A stretch of 64,000 bases of DNA from assembly GCF_024055575.1 (NCBI RefSeq), contig NZ_JAMXOE010000031.1, forward strand, positions 1 to 64,000, in the 5' to 3' direction. Shown here piece by piece: positions 17,527 through 25,357 of the stretch; position 1 is the stretch's first letter; each line of letters opens with the position of its first letter. The DNA is from Mucilaginibacter flavidus. GTDB lineage: Bacteria > Bacteroidota > Bacteroidia > Sphingobacteriales > Sphingobacteriaceae. The position numbers and the translations under genes were made by a program. The notes beneath the pieces are model-generated. The model did no database searches. It was not told where the DNA came from and saw only the letters and a list, made by a program, of their open reading frames with translations.

Positions 17527-20500
17527 ATGAACGCTGCCGATAATTATGAACTTTTGATTGATAAGATCAACATCTTTATCCGGAAATACTATTTCAACAA
17601 TTTTTTACGGGGGCTGATATTTTTAGGTGCGGGCCTGTTTTCGGCCTATGTAGTTTTCACGCTCAGCGAGTACTTTGGCAACTTCAATATCCTTTTCCGT
17701 ACGCTGCTTTTTTACCTTTTTATCGCGATTAACCTTAGCCTGGTTATCTGGCTGATTATGCCGCCGCTGCTGGCCTGGTTAAAGCTGGGCAAATCGTTAA
17801 CGCATGATGAGGCCGCCGAAATTATCGGCAAGCATTTTAACGACGTACACGATAAGCTGCTGAATACCCTGCAGCTAAAAAAACAAGCCGGGCAGGATGA
17901 ACAGCACCGGGCATTGATCGAGGCCAGCATCAACCAAAAAATTGAAGCTCTAAAACCGGTGAGTTTTCCATCGGCAGTAAATATTAAAGAAAACCGCAAG
18001 TATTTAAAATGGTTGCTGTTCCCGGCCGGGGTGATAATTATTTTAGCTTTTGCGGCACCGTCCATATTAACCGAGAGTACCAAAAGACTTATCCGCCATA
18101 ACGAATATTTTGTGCCTGTTGCCCCGTTTAATTTTATCATTCAAAACAAAATCCTTTCGGTTGTTCAGGGCGATGATTTAAAACTTGACCTAAAAATCGA
18201 CGGCGATAAACTGCCTGCAGATGTATACGTAGAAACAGCTAACAATACATTTAAGCTGGATAAAGAGAACATCAGCAAATTTCATTACCTGTTTACCAAC
18301 CTGCAGCAAAACACGGCATTTAAGTTAACGGCTAACGGCTTTACCTCGCAACCCTACGAAATTAAGGTTAACCTGCGCCCGGCCCTACTGCATTTTGACG
18401 TGGCGCTTAACTATCCCGCTTATCTGCACAAAAAGAACGAAACGATAAAAAATGCCGGCGATTTAATCATACCCGCGGGTACCACCGTTACCTGGGAAAT
18501 GCACACGCAAAACGCTTTGAATTTAGCCTTTAGCATGAATGGCAGTAACGGCCAGGTTCGCGATGTGGCCCGTGATGTTTTTTATCACCAGGAAAGGATC
18601 ATAAAAAACAGCGTCTACAAGATAACACCGCTTAACAGTAGCGTAAGCCATAGCGACTCGGCGAGTTACCGCGTTAATGTTATTGCCGATGAAATGCCAT
18701 CCATCACCGTGCAGGAAAAACAGGATTCGGTGAGCCTGAAAACACTTTACTTTAACGGCAGGATACAGGACGACCATGGCTTTTCGTCTTTAAACTTTCA
18801 CTATACCGTTGGCGCCCCCGGCGATAAAACCAATGTAAAAACTTATACCAAACCGGTTAAGGCCGATCTGGCGCAGCCGCAGTCGGATTTCTTTTATTTC
18901 TGGAACCTGAAGGATATGGGTATAAAGCCCGGCGACCAGGTAACCTACTATTTTGAAGTGGCAGATAACGATGGTGTTACCGGGCCGAAAAAGGTGCGCT
19001 CGCCTGAGCGGACAAACAACATCCCTGATGCAAAAGAACTGAATGAGCAGCTAAATGCCGGCAGCCAGGCCATCAAACAAAAAATGGAATCGGCAATAAA
19101 ACTGGCCGGGCAACTGGAAAAAGATTCGCAAAAGCTGAACCAAACATTACTTAATAAAAATACGCTATCTTTCGACGAGAAAAAGCAAATTCAGGACCTG
19201 CTGCAAAAGCGCAAGGATCTGGAAGATTTGGTAAAAGAGGTGCAGGCCGACAACAAAAAGAACCAGTACAATCGCCAGGAAAACCAGCAACAAAGCCAGG
19301 AGCTTACCGAAAAGCAAAAGCAGATGGAAAAATTGCTGAACGAGGTGCTTGACCCTAAAATGCAGGAAATGCTGCAACGCCTGCAGGAAATGCTGGAGCA
19401 GGAACAAAAAGAAGGCGCCCGCAACGAACTGCAAAAAATGCAGGGCGACAATAAATCGCTTAAAAAAGAGCTTGACCGAATGCTGGAGCTTTACAAAAAG
19501 CTGGAGTTTGAGCAGAAACTAAACCAAAATGCCGACCAGTTGAACAAACTGGCTGAGCAGCAGCAGCAACTCTCAGATCAGGCTAAACAACCCAATGCCG
19601 ATGCGCAGCAATTGCAAAAGGACCAGCAAAAAGCAAATAAAGATTTCCAGGATATCAAAAAATCGCTGGATGATTTAAAAAAGGAAAACGAGCAGGCCGA
19701 GCACAAGCAGGATTTTGAAGACCCGAAAAAAGACGAAGACAGCATCCAGCAGGAAATGGACAAAAGCAGCGATGACCTGGATAAAAAAGACAGTAAAAAA
19801 GCATCCCAATCGCAAAAAAAGGCAGCAGACAAGATGAAGCAGCTGGCCCAAAAAATGAAGCAAAATCAGCAGGAGGGCGAACAGAAAGAGGCCGAGATTG
19901 ATGCGCAGCAGCTGCGCGAACTGTTGAAAAATTTGGTAAACAGTTCGTTTGAGCAGGAGAAGGTGATGCAAACGCTGAAATCCACCGCCCCAAGCGACCC
20001 TAATTATGTAAAACTGGCGCAGAGCCAGAAAAGCATAAAGGACAACCTTAAAACTGCCGAAGACAGCTTGTATGCATTAAGTCGCCGTATACCGCAAATA
20101 CAATCGACTGTAAATACGGAGATAACCAGCATTAATAATCATATTGATGAATCGCTCGAAAACCTGGGCGACCGTAACACCGCCAAGGCTACCAGCAACC
20201 AGCAATATGCCATGACATCGATGAATAACCTGGCGCTGTTATTAAGCGAGGCGTTGGCCCAACTGCAAAATATGCAGAAGAAAGGAAGTAGCGGCAAGGG
20301 CAAAGGCAGCAAGCAATCGGTATCCCAATTGGCGAAAATGCAACAGCAGCTAAACCAGAATATGCAGAAGGCCCGCGACCAGATGCAGCAGCAGGGACAA
20401 CAGGGTAACCAGGGAAAAAGTTCTTCGGGGAATAATGGAAATATGAGCGAACAATTAGCTAAATTAGCGCGCCAACAACAGGAGATTCGGCAGGCTTTAC

Positions 20501-20871
20501 AGCAAATTGATCGCGAAGAAAACAAAGACGGCACAGGCGGGTTAGGGAATCTTGATAAAATTTCGAAAGAAATGGAACAAACCGAGCGCGATCTCGTAAA
20601 CAGGAGAATAACCGAAGATGCAATTAAACGGCAACAGCAAATCCAGACCCGTTTATTAGAGGCCGCGAAGGCTGAACAGGAACGTGAACAGGATGAGCAA
20701 CGCGAAAGTAAAGCAGGAAAAGACGTGCCGCCGGGATATATTAAAGCACTGCAGGAATACCAGCAGAGCAAACAAAAACAAACAGAACAGGTACGGACAG
20801 TGCCGCCTGCGCTGAATTTTTATTATAAAACAAAAATTAAATCATACTTTGATCTACTCAACGCTAAATGA
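17527..20871 (+). CDS. Large DUF4175 membrane protein
   Basis: 1114 residues from ATG 17527 (MNAADNYELLIDKINIF); an upstream in-frame start would add 21 residues with no family resemblance. N-terminal membrane helices are FLRGLIFLGAGLFSAYVVF and TLLFYLFIAINLSLVIWLIM, with a third at WLLFPAGVIIILAFAAPSIL. A beta-sandwich periplasmic region follows (about 200-510), then a very long Gln/Lys/Glu-rich coiled coil (about 520-1090) with repeated QQQ and KKD patterns. DUF4175 proteins are common in Bacteroidota and occur next to ybeY, as here. Their function is unknown; envelope location is inferred from the helices. It ends in ATGACATGG, one base before the next start. Confidence 0.88.
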   Translation: MNAADNYELLIDKINIFIRKYYFNNFLRGLIFLGAGLFSAYVVFTLSEYFGNFNILFRTLLFYLFIAINLSLVIWLIMPPLLAWLKLGKSLTHDEAAEIIGKHFNDVHDKLLNTLQLKKQAGQDEQHRALIEASINQKIEALKPVSFPSAVNIKENRKYLKWLLFPAGVIIILAFAAPSILTESTKRLIRHNEYFVPVAPFNFIIQNKILSVVQGDDLKLDLKIDGDKLPADVYVETANNTFKLDKENISKFHYLFTNLQQNTAFKLTANGFTSQPYEIKVNLRPALLHFDVALNYPAYLHKKNETIKNAGDLIIPAGTTVTWEMHTQNALNLAFSMNGSNGQVRDVARDVFYHQERIIKNSVYKITPLNSSVSHSDSASYRVNVIADEMPSITVQEKQDSVSLKTLYFNGRIQDDHGFSSLNFHYTVGAPGDKTNVKTYTKPVKADLAQPQSDFFYFWNLKDMGIKPGDQVTYYFEVADNDGVTGPKKVRSPERTNNIPDAKELNEQLNAGSQAIKQKMESAIKLAGQLEKDSQKLNQTLLNKNTLSFDEKKQIQDLLQKRKDLEDLVKEVQADNKKNQYNRQENQQQSQELTEKQKQMEKLLNEVLDPKMQEMLQRLQEMLEQEQKEGARNELQKMQGDNKSLKKELDRMLELYKKLEFEQKLNQNADQLNKLAEQQQQLSDQAKQPNADAQQLQKDQQKANKDFQDIKKSLDDLKKENEQAEHKQDFEDPKKDEDSIQQEMDKSSDDLDKKDSKKASQSQKKAADKMKQLAQKMKQNQQEGEQKEAEIDAQQLRELLKNLVNSSFEQEKVMQTLKSTAPSDPNYVKLAQSQKSIKDNLKTAEDSLYALSRRIPQIQSTVNTEITSINNHIDESLENLGDRNTAKATSNQQYAMTSMNNLALLLSEALAQLQNMQKKGSSGKGKGSKQSVSQLAKMQQQLNQNMQKARDQMQQQGQQGNQGKSSSGNNGNMSEQLAKLARQQQEIRQALQQIDREENKDGTGGLGNLDKISKEMEQTERDLVNRRITEDAIKRQQQIQTRLLEAAKAEQEREQDEQRESKAGKDVPPGYIKALQEYQQSKQKQTEQVRTVPPALNFYYKTKIKSYFDLLNAK

Positions 20872-20872
20872 C

Positions 20873-21295
20873 ATGGACCAATCAAATGTTCAAGCAGGTG
20901 AAATGTACACCTTACAGCTTCCTTCAAAACAAGAGAGCATAACATTGCTGGAAAATTTGATAGAAGAAATTTCCGACAGGCACCAGGTAAGTGAAGATAC
21001 CTTCGCCAATATGATGACGTGCCTTAGTGAAGCAGTAAATAACGCTATTGCACATGGCAATAAGTTCGACGAAACTAAAAAGGTTATCGTAAACGCTGAC
21101 GTGGAAGGCAAACGCATTGTTTGGACAGTCACCGACGAAGGCGAAGGCTTCGACTACAACAACCTGCCCGACCCAACCGCTCCGGAAAACCTGGAGAACT
21201 TAACAGGTCGTGGTGTGTTTATTATAAAACACCTGGCCGACCAGTACATTTATAATACCAAAGGCAACGAAATTGAACTTCACTTTAAGATATAA
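20873..21295 (+). CDS. RsbW-like serine kinase / anti-sigma-type ATPase
   Basis: 140 residues from ATG 20873, one base after the DUF4175 stop. It is a single GHKL ATPase domain. The N box is CLSEAVNNAIAHGNK, the G1 box VTDEGEGFD and the G2-type loop LTGRGVFIIKHLAD. Proteins of this kind phosphorylate STAS anti-anti-sigma factors or bind sigma factors in partner-switching systems. No STAS or phosphatase gene is nearby, so the partner is unknown. Its position between DUF4175 and ybeY is conserved in the phylum as far as I recall. It overlaps the next start by one base (ATAATG). Confidence 0.88.
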   Translation: MDQSNVQAGEMYTLQLPSKQESITLLENLIEEISDRHQVSEDTFANMMTCLSEAVNNAIAHGNKFDETKKVIVNADVEGKRIVWTVTDEGEGFDYNNLPDPTAPENLENLTGRGVFIIKHLADQYIYNTKGNEIELHFKI

Positions 21296-21726
21296 TGCCG
21301 GCTATCCAGTTTTTTGAAGAAGACATCACCTATACTTTAAAACAAAAAACAGCCGTGCGGCAATGGGTTACAGATACCGTAACTGCCGAGGGCTATAAAC
21401 TGAAAGAGCTAACCTATATTTTTTGTTCGGACAGTTACCTGCTACAGATAAATCAACAGTATCTTAACCACGATACTTACACAGATATAATAACTTTTGA
21501 TAACTCGGATATCGCCAAAACCATAGTTGGCGATATTTTTATTTCTATCGACCGCATCCGCGAAAACGCGCTCAAATTCAGCCATACCGAAGCAGATGAA
21601 CTGCACCGCGTAATTATCCATGGCGCCCTGCATTTGCTGGGCTACAAAGACAAAGCCCCGGCCGACAAGAAAAAAATGACATTAAAAGAAGATTTCTATT
21701 TGAATAAGCGAGCCTTTATTAGCTAA
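21295..21726 (+). CDS. ybeY: Endoribonuclease YbeY (16S rRNA maturation)
   Basis: 143 residues. It is a zinc-dependent single-strand endonuclease in rRNA processing and 70S quality control. The metal motif is H109-G-A-L-H113 in HGALHLLGYKDKAPADKKKM. The third ligand is usually His in proteobacteria; here position 119 is Asp (GYKD), which is normal for this phylum. DIITFDNSDIAKTIVGDIFI is the other conserved stretch. The start ATG overlaps the stop of the upstream ATPase by one base, so translation is probably coupled. The usual next gene in this phylum is often mnmG; here a repeat and glutathione peroxidase follow. Confidence 0.95.
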   Translation: MPAIQFFEEDITYTLKQKTAVRQWVTDTVTAEGYKLKELTYIFCSDSYLLQINQQYLNHDTYTDIITFDNSDIAKTIVGDIFISIDRIRENALKFSHTEADELHRVIIHGALHLLGYKDKAPADKKKMTLKEDFYLNKRAFIS

Positions 21727-21736
21727 TTTTACTTTT

Positions 21737-21845
21737 TGTCATTCTGAGCGGGAGCGAAGAATCTTATACGTGTGGACACGAACGCCGGACAGGCACAACG
21801 CAAGCCATTTTACAGTATAAGGTTCTTATTTTCGGTTGGGGTAAT
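21737..21845. repeat. Degenerate inverted element with TGTCATTCTGAGC end
   Basis: The left arm TGTCATTCTGAGCGGGAGC, then GAAGAATCTTATACGTG, matches a widely dispersed bacterial repeat end. A decayed inverted partner is visible around 21811-21845 (TATAAGGTTCTTATTTTCGG). The arms have diverged, so the element is probably old. It fills the gap between ybeY and the peroxidase gene. Confidence 0.45.
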
Positions 21846-21915
21846 AAAGGGAGGCAACGGGCAATTAAAAACCTTCGTACTGGTAATTGACACTAAAAAT
21901 CCAATTTTAAATATT

Positions 21916-22431
21916 ATGAAATTACTTGCATTAATCTGCGCTTTTATGTTTGTTACAGCCGCGCCATCATCAGTTTATGATTTTAAGCTGAAATCAATTG
22001 AGGGGAAAGCTTTTTCGCTCGCCAAATACAAGGGCAAAAAAGTGTTGATAGTAAACACAGCATCAAAATGCGGCTACACGCCTCAGTATGCCGAACTGCA
22101 AAAATTAGCCGAACAGTATAAGGATAAGGTTGTTGTTGTTGGGTTCCCGGCAAACAACTTCGGTCAGCAAGACCCAGGTACCAATGGCGAGATCAAAACT
22201 TTTTGCGAAAAACGCTTTGGTGTTACCTTCCCGCTTAGCGAAAAGGTTAGCGTAAAAGGCGACGATATCGACCCATTGTTCAAATATTTAACAGAAGCTG
22301 AAAATCCTGATTTTACCGGCGAAATTAAATGGAATTTCGAGAAATTCCTGATTGACGAAAAAGGTAAATTGATTCACCGTTTCCGCTCGGCTACAACACC
22401 ATTGTCTGCTGATATTACAAAATATTTGTAA
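21916..22431 (+). CDS. Glutathione peroxidase family protein (thiol peroxidase)
   Basis: 171 residues from ATG 21916; upstream in-frame codons run through repeat DNA. A short signal-like start (MKLLALICAFMFVTAAPSS) suggests export or a membrane anchor. The catalytic Cys lies in VNTASKCGYTPQY, Gln in NNFGQQDPGTN and Trp in IKWNFEKFL, so the catalytic set is complete with Cys in place of selenocysteine. Bacterial members usually use thioredoxin to reduce hydroperoxides. A clear terminator follows at 22456-22480, so it is monocistronic. Confidence 0.93.
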   Translation: MKLLALICAFMFVTAAPSSVYDFKLKSIEGKAFSLAKYKGKKVLIVNTASKCGYTPQYAELQKLAEQYKDKVVVVGFPANNFGQQDPGTNGEIKTFCEKRFGVTFPLSEKVSVKGDDIDPLFKYLTEAENPDFTGEIKWNFEKFLIDEKGKLIHRFRSATTPLSADITKYL

Positions 22432-22455
22432 GCTACGGAAAGATTTTATAGCAAG

Positions 22456-22480
22456 GCCCCTGGTTTACCGGGGGCTTTTT
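22456..22480 (+). terminator. Rho-independent terminator of the peroxidase gene
   Basis: GCCCC and GGGGC arms around TGGTTTACCG, followed by TTTTT, 25 bases after the stop codon. Confidence 0.8.
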
Positions 22481-22526
22481 CGTGTTAAACACTACCGACG
22501 CGCCAACGCGCAGAATTCAGGCGGAA

Positions 22527-22665
22527 TTTGGCTAAAGCCAGGGGGGCATAATTTCTCTGCCCGTCGGCTAAAGCCGGACGGCAATGAAGCAGACAGCTAT
22601 TATAATCATTGCCGTCCCTTTTAAGGGGCGGATACCTGCGCAATAAATAGATGGCTTTAGCCAAA
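22527..22665. repeat. REPIN-like palindromic element, family C copy 1
   Basis: Ends are TTTGGCTAAAGCCA (22527-22540) and TGGCTTTAGCCAAA (22652-22665), exact inverted repeats. Inside are CCGTCGGCTAAAGCCGGACGG with GGCAATGA on one side and TCATTGCCGTCCC with AAGGGGCGG on the other. It is a symmetric double-hairpin unit of about 139 bases, related to 40561-40707. No transposase of its own is in the window. Confidence 0.75.
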
Positions 22666-22755
22666 ATGTAAAAGCAGCAATGTGATTTGCGTTCCACAGA
22701 GTTGTTAAAGGTGCGCATGTATACGACCAGCCGCAAACAATTAACACTCCCCCTA

Positions 22756-22785
22756 TTGTTATCCACCATTTAATATTTATTTTTG
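22756..22785 (+). promoter_or_regulatory. Bacteroidota-type promoter for the small-membrane-protein/symporter operon
   Basis: TTG at 22756-22758, 19 bases of spacer, then TATTTTTG at 22778-22785, an exact match to the TTG-N19-TAnnTTTG pattern of primary-sigma promoters in this phylum. The predicted transcription start is about 22792, giving a leader of about 15 bases before ATG 22807. Confidence 0.7.
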
Positions 22786-22806
22786 TGCCATAATATACCC
22801 GCAATT

Positions 22807-22992
22807 ATGAAACACCACGAAGAAGTTAAAAATAACGATTCATTATATTACCTTGTAGGCTTGCTTACCGGCTTGATTATTGGTGTGGTTATAGATACCA
22901 CTTTTGTATTGATCCCAATCCTGGGCGTGGTTGGCTTGTTGTTTGCCGGCTTCTTCCTTAATGTATTTGTTAGGGGACGTGGCAACGCCTGA
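22807..22992 (+). CDS. 61-residue membrane protein
   Basis: From ATG 22807, chosen because it follows the promoter at 22756-22785: MKHHEEVKNNDSLYYLVGLL and onward, with two hydrophobic segments (YLVGLLTGLIIGVVIDTTF and VLIPILGVVGLLFAGFFLNV) and a basic tail (RGRGNA). No family recognised. It overlaps the start of the next tiny gene by 32 bases, and that gene overlaps the symporter, so all three are likely cotranscribed and the small proteins may be symporter accessory subunits (inference). Confidence 0.68.
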   Translation: MKHHEEVKNNDSLYYLVGLLTGLIIGVVIDTTFVLIPILGVVGLLFAGFFLNVFVRGRGNA

Positions 22993-23104
22993 TCCGGAAC
23001 TGCCTTCATTTATTCGTAGCTGGAACCAGTTTTACGGCATTGTAGCCGGATGGCTGGTCCTGTTGATCTTCATTTTCTGGCTCATTACCATCCTTTTTGA
23101 ATGA
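22961..23104 (+). CDS. 47-residue single-helix membrane protein coupled to the symporter
   Basis: A short frame from ATG 22961 (MYLLGDVATPDPELPSFIRS) to TGA 23102-23104; GTG 22979 is an alternative start. The C-terminal half is one hydrophobic helix (WLVLLIFIFWLITILFE). The stop overlaps the symporter ATG as ATGA, the classical coupling arrangement, which is the main evidence that it is translated. The N-terminal part overlaps the 22807-22992 gene in another frame. It could be a small subunit of the symporter, as some SSS transporters have. Confidence 0.65.
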   Translation: MYLLGDVATPDPELPSFIRSWNQFYGIVAGWLVLLIFIFWLITILFE

Positions 23105-24813
23105 GCTTAACCGACTGGATAGTTCTTGCCGCAACGCTGCTAACCATCGTTATTTATGGCGTTTGGAAAAGCGGCGTCAACAAAAACATCGACCAGTTTT
23201 TAATGGGCGGCCGCTCAATGCGGTGGTACCATGTCGGGCTATCTGTAATGGCTACGCAGGCCAGCGCCATAACTTTCCTGTCTGCACCCGGCCAGGCCTA
23301 TTCCGACGGGATGCGATTCGTGCAGTTTTACCTCGGTTTGCCGCTGGCCATGATCGTGCTTTGTGTAACCTTTGTGCCCATTTTTCACCGGCTGAAAGTT
23401 TATACCGCTTACGAGTTTTTGGAGAACCGGTTCGACCTTAAAACACGGGCGCTTACATCCTTTTTGTTTTTAATACAAAGGGGGCTCTCAACGGGTATTA
23501 CTATTTACGCGCCATCCATCATCCTGTCGACCATACTTAACATCAACACCGTTTACACTACGTTGTTTATTGGCAGCCTGGTAATATTTTATACCGTTTA
23601 TGGCGGCACCAAGGCGGTATCGTATACGCAACTGCTGCAAATGAGCATTATTTTTTTAGGGATGTTCTTTGCCGGCGTGCTCGTAGTACACCTGTTGCCC
23701 GGCAACGTTGGTTTTGGCAAAGCCGTTAAGCTTGCCGGCAAGCTGGGCCGCATGAATGTTATCGACTGGAAGTTTGACCCCAATAACCGCTATAACATCT
23801 GGAGCGGGCTTATCGGCGGCTTCTTTTTACAGCTATCCTATTTCGGTACCGACCAAAGCCAGGTTGGCCGTTATTTAACCGGGAGCTCGGTTGGCCAAAG
23901 CCGCATGGGATTGATTATGAATGGCCTGCTGAAAATACCCATGCAGTTTCTGATTTTGCTGATAGGTATATTGGTGTTCGCCTTTTACCAGTTTAACCGC
24001 CCGCCCATGTTTTTTAACCGTTACGAGGTGGACCAGGTAAAAAGCAGCAGCTACTCGGCACAATACAATAAACTCGAGACACAATACGCCACAGCATTTG
24101 AGCAGCGCAAAACTAAATCAGAAGCGCTGGTAAAAGCCTTTGACACCAAAGACAAGGCCCAGATAGCCCAAGCGCAATCGGAATTAAAAGTTGCCGACAA
24201 ACAAACTACCGATATCCGCAAGGAAGCCATCGGTGTGATGAAAAGAAATAACGCCAAAGCCAATGGCGACGATACCAATTACGTGTTCCTCAACTTTGTT
24301 ACCCACTACCTGCCCCGCGGGTTAATAGGTTTGCTGGTGGCCATTATTTTCCTTGCTTCGATGGGCTCAACGGCAAGCGCCTTAAACTCACTGGCATCAA
24401 CAAGTGTGGTTGATATTTATAAGCGCATCATCAACCCCGGCGCCAGCGACCAAAACTACCTGGACGCATCGCGCCTGGCAACCGTTTTTTGGGGCGTTGT
24501 ATGCGTGGGCATGGCGCTTTACGCCAGCAAGGTGGGCAATTTGCTGGAGTTTGTAAACCAGCTCGGCTCATACATTTACGGCACCATCCTGGGGGTGTTC
24601 GTGGTGGCATTCTACCTCAAAAAAATACGGGGCAATGCCGTGTTTATAGCAGCTGTGATTACCGAAATTACAATCTGCATCCTTGGTTATCGGGGAACAG
24701 TGGCTTATTTATGGCTTAATGCGATAGGCTGTATTTTGGTGATATTGATTGCTGTGGGTATAAATCCTTTGTTTCCGCAAAAGGTGGTTGAGCAGAAGGC
24801 AGAAGCGATGTAA
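23101..24813 (+). CDS. Sodium:solute symporter (SSS/SLC5 family)
   Basis: 570 residues with about 13-14 hydrophobic helices. Family features include WKSGVNKNIDQFLMGGRSMR near the start, GLSVMATQASAITFLSAPGQ (the sodium-site region of TM1), VYGGTKAVSYTQLLQM, and MGSTASALNSLASTSVVDIY, the SSS signature. An extra charged helical insertion of about 75 residues (roughly 315-390, KSSSYSAQYNKLETQYATAF and following) lies between two helices and is rich in Lys, Glu, Gln and Ala. Substrate cannot be read from sequence; sugars, carboxylates or sialic acid are usual for the family. It starts inside the stop of the 47-residue gene, and the operon ends at the 24827-24856 terminator. Confidence 0.93.
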   Translation: MSLTDWIVLAATLLTIVIYGVWKSGVNKNIDQFLMGGRSMRWYHVGLSVMATQASAITFLSAPGQAYSDGMRFVQFYLGLPLAMIVLCVTFVPIFHRLKVYTAYEFLENRFDLKTRALTSFLFLIQRGLSTGITIYAPSIILSTILNINTVYTTLFIGSLVIFYTVYGGTKAVSYTQLLQMSIIFLGMFFAGVLVVHLLPGNVGFGKAVKLAGKLGRMNVIDWKFDPNNRYNIWSGLIGGFFLQLSYFGTDQSQVGRYLTGSSVGQSRMGLIMNGLLKIPMQFLILLIGILVFAFYQFNRPPMFFNRYEVDQVKSSSYSAQYNKLETQYATAFEQRKTKSEALVKAFDTKDKAQIAQAQSELKVADKQTTDIRKEAIGVMKRNNAKANGDDTNYVFLNFVTHYLPRGLIGLLVAIIFLASMGSTASALNSLASTSVVDIYKRIINPGASDQNYLDASRLATVFWGVVCVGMALYASKVGNLLEFVNQLGSYIYGTILGVFVVAFYLKKIRGNAVFIAAVITEITICILGYRGTVAYLWLNAIGCILVILIAVGINPLFPQKVVEQKAEAM

Positions 24814-24826
24814 TATTTATTTCGTT

Positions 24827-24856
24827 AATCATCCGCTCATCGGATGATTGTTTTTT
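24827..24856 (+). terminator. Rho-independent terminator of the symporter operon
   Basis: AATCATCCG and CGGATGATT form a perfect 9-bp stem with loop CTCAT, then GTTTTTT, 14 bases after the symporter stop. The rest of the gap to 25041 shows nothing recognisable. Confidence 0.88.
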
Positions 24857-25041
24857 AAAGGCAAATGACCCGAAGAGCAATCTAAGCCTTTGTCAACGCG
24901 CCCAACGCAAAAAATTTGTGCGTTTAAGTTTGTTGATTAAATAGTTTGCTTCCGATCACGTGAGATAAAAAATAGAAATTGTGATATTTATTAAAGCTGG
25001 TAAATTCAGCAGGAATCTTCATCACGGGTATCCTGGTAAAT

Positions 25042-25347
25042 ATGAATAAAGATATTTGGCTTGGCCTGTTGCATGTGAAAACAATAAACGGCAACAATGA
25101 TTTGGGTCATGCAATCGGAGCCGTTGTTAATGTAGCTTATAGGGCACTCGACAGGGAGGATTTTCTTATCGTTGCAAAAGAATCTTTTGAATCATTTGAT
25201 TTTGACGTTTTGGGATTTGAGGAAATTGAAAGAGGTGATCTATCAGTTATCAACGCGGACAATGCAGAAAAGCGTAATCTTCTTAAACGCATAGCAGAAG
25301 GAGATGAATTTGCCTGGGGGACATTTCACACTTATAGTACAGAATAA
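25042..25347 (+). CDS. Small acidic protein of unknown function
   Basis: 101 residues starting MNKDIWLGLLHVKTINGNND. It is soluble and acidic, rich in Asp and Glu (FDFDVLGFEEIERGDLSVIN), with a predicted mixed alpha/beta character and no signal peptide or motif I can name. Such small acidic single-domain proteins include orphan immunity proteins, but nothing around it (convergent DUF5916 gene, upstream symporter) supports that. It is isolated by the terminator upstream and ends 10 bases from a convergent gene. Confidence 0.6.
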   Translation: MNKDIWLGLLHVKTINGNNDLGHAIGAVVNVAYRALDREDFLIVAKESFESFDFDVLGFEEIERGDLSVINADNAEKRNLLKRIAEGDEFAWGTFHTYSTE

Positions 25348-25357
25348 TAATCCCCCC

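Noticed and set aside
20139..20771. Minus-strand Cys/Ser-rich frame of 210 codons
   Set aside because: It lies opposite the Gln/Lys-rich coiled coil of the DUF4175 gene; the composition is an artefact of CAG/CAA codons on the other strand.
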